The translations under genes and the position numbers were made by a program. The notes under the pieces were generated by a model. It saw nothing but the letters and a program-made list of their open reading frames with translations, was not told the DNA's origin and searched no databases. A stretch of DNA of 64,000 bases, taken from NCBI GenBank assembly GCA_003021785.1, contig PXQU01000013.1:62001-126000 (forward strand), given 5' to 3'. Position 1 is the first letter of the stretch, and each line of letters begins with the position of its first letter. Below, in pieces: positions 27,102 through 33,921 of the stretch. The stretch is from Halobacteriales archaeon QH_7_65_31 (GTDB lineage Archaea; Halobacteriota; Halobacteria; Halobacteriales; Haloarculaceae).

Positions 27102-27503
27102 CTACCTACCGGGAACGCTCGTCACGTCGTGGTCGTCGTCGAGCGAGGAGAGGATGGCGTCCTGATCGGCGTCGGCCTCGTAGTAGAAGACGATCTCGTA
27201 CCGGTCCTCACGCATCAGCTGCTGGCACTCCCAGACGAACGTATCGTCGTCGAGCGTGCGACCCTGATGTTGGTTGACGCCGAACTCGGAGTCGTCGTTA
27301 CCGGAGTAGACGTAGGTGTCGGCGGGATCGAAGCCGGCGTGCTCGGCGATCACCTCACCCACGTTGAGCGTGAGCTGATGCAGCGTCGGTTCCTCCTCGC
27401 CGGTGAGATCGGTGTGGACGATCAGCCCGTTCAGTTCGATATCGCCCGGTTCGAGCAGGGCCTTCGCCCGCTGGTAGAGATCGCGATCGGTTGCGTCACC
27501 CAT
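27102..27503 (-). CDS. DUF5778 family haloarchaeal protein
   Basis: 133 aa, acidic, with alternating strands and helices (DLYQRAKALLEPGDIELNGL, TLHQLTLNVGEVIAEHAGF, and VWECQQLMREDRYEIVFYYE). I relate it to DUF5778 on recall; no catalytic motif is seen. It lies 45 bp upstream of ahbAB on the same strand and may be co-transcribed with the haem operon. Confidence 0.65.
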   Translation of the reverse strand: MGDATDRDLYQRAKALLEPGDIELNGLIVHTDLTGEEEPTLHQLTLNVGEVIAEHAGFDPADTYVYSGNDDSEFGVNQHQGRTLDDDTFVWECQQLMREDRYEIVFYYEADADQDAILSSLDDDHDVTSVPGR

Positions 27504-27641
27504 ACACGTGTATCGGGTGTCGCGGCTAAACAGCCACCGATACGCGAAAACGAGTCGAGCGACGGTGATGTCACTCGAAGGTCTGTATCGACGCCGTACT
27601 GATACGCCGCCGCAGTCTGAAACCGCTACTTGTCGTGGCCG

Positions 27642-27836
27642 TTACAGTCGAGTGACGTTGGTCGCGCGCGGGCCTTTCTCGGCCTGCTCGATGTCGAACT
27701 CGACTTCCTGTCCCTCTTCGAGATCCGGGCCGCCGACGTCTTCCATGTGGAAGAACACGTCCTCGTCCTCGTCCTCAGTCTCGATGAATCCGTAGCCGCC
27801 GGTGTCGTTGAAGAAATCAACAGTTCCTGTCGCCAT
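27642..27836 (-). CDS. cspA: Cold-shock domain protein (CspA family)
   Basis: 64 aa single OB-fold with RNP1-like GGYGFIETED and RNP2-like DVFFHMEDV, binding single-stranded RNA/DNA. Opens GTVDFFNDTGGYGFI, where the usual K-W-F-N is F-F-N. The acidic insert EDEDEDV is a haloarchaeal trait. A strong TATA box lies 25-34 bp upstream. Confidence 0.95.
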   Translation of the reverse strand: MATGTVDFFNDTGGYGFIETEDEDEDVFFHMEDVGGPDLEEGQEVEFDIEQAEKGPRATNVTRL

Positions 27837-27860
27837 TGCACTCGGTAGAACAAGAGACGG

Positions 27861-27870
27861 ATATATAAAG
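27861..27870 (-). promoter_or_regulatory. TATA box of the cold-shock gene
   Basis: CTTTATATAT on the minus strand, 25-34 bp before the ATG at 27836; a strong match to the haloarchaeal TATA element and compatible with a leaderless mRNA. Confidence 0.65.
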
Positions 27871-27963
27871 CCACCGGCTGAATGCTTCGATACGGCCCGA
27901 AGAAGCGATCACGCCGGGGGAGCAGTCACAAGACTGATAGCCGCAGGTAGCAGAGCAAACCTA

Positions 27964-28872
27964 ATGACGACGCCGGTTCGCCGCGCCGCGACCGCCCTGT
28001 ACGAGCGGCTCGTAGAGTACGGGATCGACAAGACGCCGAGCCACGTCGCCGTCATTCAGGACGGGAACCGCCGCTACGCTCGCTCGCAGGGCGACGACGA
28101 GACCGCCGGCCACCGCGCCGGTGCGGAGACCACCGAGTCGGTGCTCCGGTGGTGTCGCGAGCTGGACATCGAGGAGCTCACGCTGTACGCGTTCTCGACG
28201 GAGAACTTCGAGCGTCCCGACGACGAGCTCGAATCGCTGTTCGATCTCATCGAGACGAAGCTGTACGAGTTCGCCGACAGCGAGGAGATCCACGCTGACG
28301 AGGTGCGAATCCGCGCCATCGGCCAGACGACCGAGCTACCCGCCCGAGTGCGCGAGGCGATCAGCTACGCCCACGACCGCACCGCGGGGTACGACGGACT
28401 GCATCTGAACATCGCACTCGCGTACGGCGGGCGCGCGGAGCTACTCGAAGCCGCTCGTGCGGTCGCACGCGACGTGCGAGCCGGTGCGATCACGACCGAG
28501 GCGATCGACGCCGCAGAGCTCGACGGTCGGCTCACCGCGCAGCCGACCCGCGACGTGGACCTCATCATCCGGACGGGCGGCGACGAGCGCACCTCGAACT
28601 TCCTGCCGTGGCACGCCAACGGCAACGAGGCCGCCGTCTTCTTCTGTACGCCGTTCTGGCCGGAGTTCCGTCGCATCGATTTCCTCCGCGCGATTCGGAC
28701 CTACGAGTCGCGAAAGGAGTCGTGGCGAACGACCCGGGCACAGCGCGCCCGGACGCTCGTAGAGTCGCTTCGCGACAGGGAGCTTCAGGAGGCAAAGCGT
28801 GTTCTGCGCGTCGAGAGCGACGAGGAGCTGGAGTTCGGTGGGGATACCGACACGGAGCCGACCGCCGACTGA
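27964..28872 (+). CDS. uppS: cis-Prenyltransferase, catalytic type (UppS family)
   Basis: 302 aa. The N-terminal catalytic P-loop is complete: HVAVIQDGNRRYARSQG with Asp33, then AGAETTESVLRWC, LTLYAFSTENFERP and the C-terminal DLIIRTGGDERTSNFLPW. The C-terminal part, however, lacks the usual W-x-x-x-Y-x-E-x-x-F run (here PWHANGNEAAVFF) and lacks the RxGG-type end. It makes long polyprenyl diphosphates that become the lipid carrier of glycosylation. A second, complementary member lies at 29724-30332 (convergent). Confidence 0.88.
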   Translation: MTTPVRRAATALYERLVEYGIDKTPSHVAVIQDGNRRYARSQGDDETAGHRAGAETTESVLRWCRELDIEELTLYAFSTENFERPDDELESLFDLIETKLYEFADSEEIHADEVRIRAIGQTTELPARVREAISYAHDRTAGYDGLHLNIALAYGGRAELLEAARAVARDVRAGAITTEAIDAAELDGRLTAQPTRDVDLIIRTGGDERTSNFLPWHANGNEAAVFFCTPFWPEFRRIDFLRAIRTYESRKESWRTTRAQRARTLVESLRDRELQEAKRVLRVESDEELEFGGDTDTEPTAD

Positions 28873-28975
28873 CGGCGTTCGAGCCAGCGGATTAGAACGA
28901 AGGCCGTGCCCGGGTGTCTGCGACTAACTACTCTGCCGGCAAAGACTGAAGCCCACTGCACCAGTAGTCCACAAT

Positions 28976-29281
28976 ATGTCGAGCCAGCTAAACACCGTCA
29001 TTTCGGGTGACGACTCGGAGATTCACGACGAACCCCACATTCGAGACCGACGGATCACCGTGAGCCACATCAACGCCTTGGTTGAAGAGCGCGGGCTTGA
29101 CGCTCGGACGGTCGCGGATCGGTTTGATCTTACCGCCGCGGACGTGTACCACGCACTGGCGTACTACTACGACCATCCCGAAGAGATGCGGGCGGTCGAA
29201 GAACACCGGCAAGAGCTTCGCGACACCGCACGAGAAGATCCGAGAGTCGTCACCGGTCCTGAGGATATACCGGAAGCGTAG
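28976..29281 (+). CDS. DUF433 antitoxin-like protein
   Basis: 101 aa. HIRDRRITVSHINALVEE and LDARTVADRFDLTAADVYHA, the DUF433 helix-turn-helix arrangement, then the YYYDHPEEM helix and a charged tail. DUF433 proteins are usually paired with DUF5615 PIN-like toxins as type II modules; the toxin-like gene begins 2 bp after its stop. Preceded by about 100 bp with no strong promoter signal. Confidence 0.85.
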   Translation: MSSQLNTVISGDDSEIHDEPHIRDRRITVSHINALVEERGLDARTVADRFDLTAADVYHALAYYYDHPEEMRAVEEHRQELRDTAREDPRVVTGPEDIPEA

Positions 29282-29283
29282 TC

Positions 29284-29628
29284 GTGCGGGTATCGTTTCT
29301 GCTCGATGAGAACATCGCGGCTCCGCTGGCTGACAAGCTCGACAAAGCGGGCCACGACGTGACGCGGGTCGTCGACGCGTCCGGATTGGGCGAAGGTATC
29401 GACGACACCGCGATCTGTTCGTACGCCGTCCGAGAGAATCGAGTTATCGTCACCAGCGACGACGACTTCGTTCAGAGACCGCCTGACGAACACAGCGGCG
29501 TGTTCTACGTCCCCGACCAGTCGCTTCCCTCGCACCAACTCTATCGTATCGTCCAGCGTGTCACCGAAGCGTATCCCAGTCGGGACGCGATGATCACAGT
29601 GACGTACATCACTACCGACTGGCTCTGA
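29284..29628 (+). CDS. PIN-like (DUF5615/Mut7-C type) toxin-like nuclease
   Basis: 114 aa, GTG start 2 bp after the antitoxin. SFLLDENIAAPLADKLDKAG with Asp8 and Glu9, VVDASGLGEGIDDTAICSYA with a central Asp pair, and VIVTSDDDFVQRPP, forming the acid cluster of the PIN fold. Members are RNA-cleaving toxins. The target is unknown. The pair sits between the two convergent cis-prenyltransferase genes. Confidence 0.85.
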   Translation: MRVSFLLDENIAAPLADKLDKAGHDVTRVVDASGLGEGIDDTAICSYAVRENRVIVTSDDDFVQRPPDEHSGVFYVPDQSLPSHQLYRIVQRVTEAYPSRDAMITVTYITTDWL

Positions 29629-29662
29629 TGCTCGATGGGAGTAGACCACGTGTGAGTCCGAC

Positions 29663-29737
29663 AGGATTCGGCCTACCGCCCGAACCGGAACCAGACTCGC
29701 ATACTCGTCTGGTAGGATTCGGCCTACCGCCCGAACC
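29663..29737. repeat. 24-bp direct repeat, second copy overlapping the end of a gene
   Basis: Two identical 24-bp units begin at 29663 and 29714 (51 bp apart), containing GATTCGGCCTACCGCCCGAA. The second holds the TAG stop and last codons of the minus-strand uppS-like gene (end RRFGR). The first is thus a copy of that gene's 3' end, displaced by 27 bp of spacer. It looks like a local duplication or a scar of insertion of the toxin-antitoxin cassette. Confidence 0.7.
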
Positions 29738-30332
29738 TCCGCTGACGGTCCTGATACTCTCGGAGCGCGCGCAGATACTCCCGCTTGCGGAAGTCGCGCC
29801 AGTTCACGTCGGTGAAGTATAACTCCGAGTAGACCGACTGCCAGATCATGAAATCAGAGAGCCGCTCTGCGCCCGTCTTGATGAGGAGGTCGGGGGCCTC
29901 GGAGAACAGCAGCCGCTCCTCGATGGTCTCCTCGTCGATGTCCTCGGGCGCGAGCTCACCGGCGTCCACCGCCTCAGCGACGCCCTGAACGGCAGTGGCG
30001 AACTCCTCGCGCCCGCCGAGACCGATCGCGACCTGCACAGGGGCGTCGGCGGGGTCCTCGTCGTCGGGACAGCGAATCGCCATCTCGCGGGGCGCGTCGA
30101 GCGAGTCGAGGGCGTTCCGGAGCGTCGGGATCGCGTCGGCGTCGAGGACGCTTACCGAGACGGTGACGCGCTCGGCTCCGTAGGCGAACGCCCACTCGAA
30201 GAGGTCGGTGAGCGTCCCGTACGCGCCGGGTTCCAGCAGGTCGCGCTCCGTGATGACGAGCGCGATCTGTTCGGGGAGGGGGGAGTCGGCGAGCCGGAGT
30301 CGCGCCGAGAGATAGCGGTCGTACAGTCCCAC
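29724..30332 (-). CDS. cis-Prenyltransferase-like protein lacking the catalytic P-loop
   Basis: 202 aa of UppS fold. Where the catalytic motif should be it reads IALVITERDLLEPGAYG, with no D-G-N-R-R. The C-terminal half is near canonical: LLIKTGAERLSDFMIWQSVY and SELYFTDVNW, ending in RRFGR. This is opposite to the 27964 gene, whose N-terminus is canonical and C-terminus altered. Such loss of catalytic residues with a kept RxG-type tail is seen in the non-catalytic subunits (Nus1/NgBR type) of heteromeric cis-prenyltransferases. I infer that the two proteins work together. Confidence 0.85.
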   Translation of the reverse strand: MGLYDRYLSARLRLADSPLPEQIALVITERDLLEPGAYGTLTDLFEWAFAYGAERVTVSVSVLDADAIPTLRNALDSLDAPREMAIRCPDDEDPADAPVQVAIGLGGREEFATAVQGVAEAVDAGELAPEDIDEETIEERLLFSEAPDLLIKTGAERLSDFMIWQSVYSELYFTDVNWRDFRKREYLRALREYQDRQRRFGR

Positions 30333-30411
30333 GGGTTCACTCCCGTGTCAGGTCGCGTAAATCCCGCGGTCCGTCATCAGGGTTTTGACGCGGAGCGTGC
30401 AACGGCAACCA

Positions 30412-31293
30412 ATGCTCGATGACCTGTTCGGCCGCACGGCACTGAGAGAGGAGATCGCCGACCTCGAAGAGCAGGTCCACCACCTCGAACGCGAACGCGA
30501 CGCGGAGAGCGAGCGCCGGAGCGACGCCGTCGCCGCCAAACAGGAGGCGGAACGCGAGCTGAACCGGCTCCGCGACCGCATCGCCGATCTCGAAGGCCGA
30601 ACCGACGACGGAGCCGACGACGAGCGGGGGTTCCGACGGACGGAGACGCTGGCCGGCGACCGTCGCGACGAGGTACTCTCGCGGCTCCGGGGCGTCGAGA
30701 CCGGCCCCGAAGGGGCACTCACCGCCGTCGTCGCCGACGAGCACGACGTGCCCGAACCGGTGCGCGAGCAGTTCGGCGACCGTACCCCGCTGGTCGCCCG
30801 CGCCGCACCGTGTGTCGTCTACGCCGACGACGCCGATCTCGTGAACGTCGCGCTCCGACCGGCACGCCTGCCCGATCAGCGAGTCGAGTGGGCCAACTCC
30901 TTCGACGTGGCCGAGTCGTGGTTTCGGCCGACGGACCGGTTCGCGTTCGCGCTGGTCCGGTCGGACATCTTCGCACTCGGCGTCTACGAGGGCGGCGAGC
31001 GTCGCTCGCTGACGGGGTTCACGACCGACGTGAACGCCGACCACTCGAAGGGCGGCTTCTCGCAGGGGCGCTTCGAGCGCATCCGTGACGGGCAGATCCG
31101 CGATCACGTCAGCCGGTGTCGCGAGGCGATCGACGGGACCGACACCGACCGGCGATACGTCGTCGGCGAATCGACCCTGCTCGGGGAGTTCGACGCCGAC
31201 GCGACGGCGAGCGTGGACGCGACGGGCGATCCCGAGACGGCGATCGACAGCGCGTTCCGCGACTTCTGGAGCGTGCCGCTGTTCGCGCTGTGA
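30412..31293 (+). CDS. Vms1/Ankzf1-type (VLRF1) ribosome quality-control protein
   Basis: 293 aa. N-terminal residues 1-60 form a coiled coil (EEIADLEEQVHHLERERDAE). The rest is an eRF1-like fold with SLTGFTTDVNADHSKGGFSQ and GRFERIRD, with the GGFSQGR loop (residues 214-220) in the position of the GGQ/GSQ loop that reaches the peptidyl-transferase centre. In eukaryotes, Vms1 releases nascent chains from stalled 60S subunits. The archaeal role is inferred. ATG at 30412 chosen over one 9 codons upstream. Confidence 0.82.
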   Translation: MLDDLFGRTALREEIADLEEQVHHLERERDAESERRSDAVAAKQEAERELNRLRDRIADLEGRTDDGADDERGFRRTETLAGDRRDEVLSRLRGVETGPEGALTAVVADEHDVPEPVREQFGDRTPLVARAAPCVVYADDADLVNVALRPARLPDQRVEWANSFDVAESWFRPTDRFAFALVRSDIFALGVYEGGERRSLTGFTTDVNADHSKGGFSQGRFERIRDGQIRDHVSRCREAIDGTDTDRRYVVGESTLLGEFDADATASVDATGDPETAIDSAFRDFWSVPLFAL

Positions 31294-31350
31294 GCGCATT
31301 CGGATACCGCGATAGCGGGGTTTTTGTCCGACGGCACGGTCTGCCACGGT

Positions 31351-32376
31351 ATGACACGACGGATTGCCGTGCTCGCTCACGGCGGCTTTCCCGACGACGC
31401 GAAGACGGCGACCGGTATCCTCCGCTACGCCGACGCCGAGGTGGTCGCCGTCCTCGACCGCGAGATCGCCGAGGCTGACCCCGACGCTCGCGTAGCCGAC
31501 TACCACCCGGACGTGGCCGACGCGCCGATCGTCGCGAGTAGCGCCGCCGCACCGGCGTTCGACGCGCTCGCCATCGGTATCGCACCGATCGGCGGCGGCT
31601 TCGACGAGTCGTGGCGCACGGACGTGATCGACGCCATCGAGTCGGGGGCAGACGTGGTGTCCGGACTCCACTACTTCCTCGGAGACGATCCTGAGTTCGC
31701 CCGACTCGCCGACGAGCACGGCGTGGAGTTGTGGGACGTGCGCCGACCGCCCGACGATCTGACCGTCTCCGAGGCGATCGCCCGTGAGCTGGACACCGAG
31801 ATCGTCGCCACGGTCGGGACGGACTGCTCGGTCGGAAAGATGACGACGACCCGCGAGCTGTACGAGGCGGCCGTCGATCGCGGCGTCGATGCTGGCTTCA
31901 TCCCGACCGGGCAGACGGGGATCATCGTCGAGGACTGGGGGATCCCCGTCGATCGCACGGTGAGTGATTTTACCGCCGGCGCGGTCGAGCGGATGCTCCG
32001 CGAGCGCAGCGACCGCGACTACCTGTTCGTGGAGGGACAGGGGAGCATCACGCATCCCGCGTACTCGCCGGTGACGCTCGGTATCCTTCACGGGGCGATG
32101 CCCGACTCACTCGTCCTGTGTCACGAGGCGGGACGCGAGCGGATTCACGGCTACGAGTCCGTCGAGATACCGAACCCCGGTTACGTCGCCGGGCTGTACG
32201 AGTCACTGGCGGAGTCGGTCGCGCCGACGGAGGTGGTCGCCGGCGCGCTCAACACTGCACACCTCGACGCCGAGGGGGCGGCTGCAGCGAGAGACCGCTA
32301 CCGGTCACAGCTGACCGTGCCGGTCGCCGACCCGATTCGCGACGGCGTCGACGAGCTACTGGAGGCGGTGCTGTGA
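31351..32376 (+). CDS. dgcN: DUF1611 family protein, probable D-glutamate N-acetyltransferase DgcN
   Basis: 341 aa. It has a Rossmann-like N-terminus (RRIAVLAHGGFPDDAKTAT) and a P-loop domain (GTDCSVGKMTTT, from residue 156) followed by FVEGQGSITHPAYSPVTLG. This layout is DUF1611. In marine bacteria and haloarchaea a two-gene set, dgcN (DUF1611, N-acetylates D-glutamate) and dgcA (enolase-superfamily racemase of N-acetyl-D-glutamate), has been described. The next gene is an enolase-superfamily epimerase that starts inside this gene's stop (GTGA overlap), so I infer dgcN. Confidence 0.8.
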   Translation: MTRRIAVLAHGGFPDDAKTATGILRYADAEVVAVLDREIAEADPDARVADYHPDVADAPIVASSAAAPAFDALAIGIAPIGGGFDESWRTDVIDAIESGADVVSGLHYFLGDDPEFARLADEHGVELWDVRRPPDDLTVSEAIARELDTEIVATVGTDCSVGKMTTTRELYEAAVDRGVDAGFIPTGQTGIIVEDWGIPVDRTVSDFTAGAVERMLRERSDRDYLFVEGQGSITHPAYSPVTLGILHGAMPDSLVLCHEAGRERIHGYESVEIPNPGYVAGLYESLAESVAPTEVVAGALNTAHLDAEGAAAARDRYRSQLTVPVADPIRDGVDELLEAVL

Positions 32377-33389
32377 ACGGCTCGTTTGAGAGCGTCAGCA
32401 TGGCGCTCGCGGAGCCGTTCGAGATCGCCCGCGGCGTCCAGACGGAAAGCGAGACCGTCATCGTGGAGCTCACACACGAGGGGATGACTGGCGTCGGTGC
32501 TGCCGCGCCATCGGCCCACTACGGGGAGACGACCGCGACGGTCGAAGCCGTGCTCCCGCGACTGTTCGAGGTGCTCCCCGAGGATCCACACGAGATCGAC
32601 GCCGCACACACCGCGATGGACCGGGTCGTCAACGACAATCCGGCGGCGAAGGCCGCGGTCGATATCGCGATGCATGATCTCGTCGCCAAGCTACACAACC
32701 TGCCGCTGTATCGGTATCTCGGACTCGATGCGACCGAGACGCCGACCTCGTCGTTCACGGTCGGGCTGGCGGAGACGGGCGAGATGGCCCGAAAGGCCGA
32801 GGCGGCGGTCGAGGCCGGCTACGAGATACTGAAAGTGAAGCTCGGCACGGATCGGGATGTGGAGATTATCGAAACGCTCGCCGAGACGGTTCCCGACGCC
32901 CGTCTCCGCGTCGATGCGAACGAGGCGTGGACGCCGAAGGAGGCGATCCGGACCTGTCGTGCGCTGGACGGACTCGTCGAGTTCGTCGAACAGCCAGTGC
33001 CGGCCGAACACCCGACCGGGATGGCGCGAGTGACCGAGCAGTCACCGCTGCCGATCGCGGCCGACGAGTCGCTCGTCGCGCCCGCCGACGTGCCTGCAGT
33101 CGCCGAGATCGCCGACGTCGCGAACGTGAAGCTGATGAAATGTGGGGGGATTCGCCCGGCGATAGCAACGTTCCACGCCGCTCGCGCACACGGACTGGAG
33201 ACGATGCTCGGCTGCATGATCGAGTCGAACGCCTCCATCGCTGCGGGCGTCCAGCTCGCGCCGCTGCTCGATTACGCCGATCTCGACGGCTCGCTCCTGC
33301 TCGCCGACGGAGCCGATCCGTTCGACGGTCCACCGGTCCCCGCGCTCGACCCGACTGGAGTCGTCGGGACGGGCGCACGCCGGAACTGA
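32373..33389 (+). CDS. dgcA: Enolase-superfamily epimerase, probable N-acetyl-D-glutamate racemase DgcA
   Basis: 338 aa, GTG start overlapping the dgcN stop. Muconate-lactonising/dipeptide-epimerase group: YEILKVKLGTDRD carries the catalytic Lys-x-Lys, VDANEAWTPKEA and FVEQPVP the first two metal ligands, IAADESLVAPADV the third, and NVKLMKCGGI the opposite-face Lys. ETMLGCMIESNASIAAG is the usual end block. By itself it would be called L-Ala-D/L-Glu epimerase; its partner makes DgcA more likely. Metal- and base-residues are all present. Confidence 0.83.
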   Translation: MNGSFESVSMALAEPFEIARGVQTESETVIVELTHEGMTGVGAAAPSAHYGETTATVEAVLPRLFEVLPEDPHEIDAAHTAMDRVVNDNPAAKAAVDIAMHDLVAKLHNLPLYRYLGLDATETPTSSFTVGLAETGEMARKAEAAVEAGYEILKVKLGTDRDVEIIETLAETVPDARLRVDANEAWTPKEAIRTCRALDGLVEFVEQPVPAEHPTGMARVTEQSPLPIAADESLVAPADVPAVAEIADVANVKLMKCGGIRPAIATFHAARAHGLETMLGCMIESNASIAAGVQLAPLLDYADLDGSLLLADGADPFDGPPVPALDPTGVVGTGARRN

Positions 33390-33416
33390 TTTCACTCGTT
33401 CGTCGGTGGCCTCCGC

Positions 33417-33842
33417 ATGGGTCACTGCGAGAAGCTCGAACGGATGTATCTCTCCTCGCCGACGAGCGAGGCGTACGATGCCGATATCGACATCACGGAG
33501 GGTGCGGCGACGGTGACGGTCCCCGTACAGGACAAGCAGTTCCACGCGGCCGGCGGGGTCCACGGCTCGGTCTACTTCAAGCTGCTCGACGACGCGGCCT
33601 TCTTCGCCGTGAACTCGCTCATCGAAGACGTGTTCGTCCTCACGACCAGCTTCAACCTCCATCTCACCCGGCCCGTCTCGGGGGGTGAACTCCGCGCGGA
33701 AGGGACGGTCGTCAACGACAACCCGAGTCAGCTCATCGGCGAGGCGGTCGCGTACGACGGCGACGACAACCAGATCGCCCGCGGGACGGGCACGTTCGCG
33801 AGATCGGACACCGAGCTGTCTCCCGAGATCGGCTACGAGTGA
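33417..33842 (+). CDS. Hotdog-fold thioesterase (PaaI type)
   Basis: 141 aa. Long helix-strand pattern with AAGGVHGSVYFKLLDDAAFF, the G-x-x-H-G-x-x-x-x-x-x-D substrate and catalytic block, followed by TSFNLHLTRPVSGGELRAEG. Hydrolyses acyl-CoA thioesters; substrate unknown. It is on the same strand as the dgc pair, 27 bp after it, but a function in common cannot be claimed. Confidence 0.85.
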   Translation: MGHCEKLERMYLSSPTSEAYDADIDITEGAATVTVPVQDKQFHAAGGVHGSVYFKLLDDAAFFAVNSLIEDVFVLTTSFNLHLTRPVSGGELRAEGTVVNDNPSQLIGEAVAYDGDDNQIARGTGTFARSDTELSPEIGYE

Positions 33843-33888
33843 GCCGGTCGGTCTCGGCGGAGTGACCGCGAACGGGCGGTCGTCTCTA

Positions 33889-33898
33889 AACGCTTATA
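33889..33898 (+). promoter_or_regulatory. TATA-like box of thrS
   Basis: ACGCTTATAC, 24-33 bp before the ATG of thrS at 33922, a good fit for a haloarchaeal promoter. Confidence 0.5.
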
Positions 33899-33921
33899 CG
33901 GCGCGTCCGGCTTCCACACGT

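Noticed and set aside
30337-32091. 584-residue minus-strand open frame across the Vms1-like and dgcN genes
   Set aside because: Antisense to two well-supported genes, with Arg/Val-rich composition unlike real haloarchaeal proteins.
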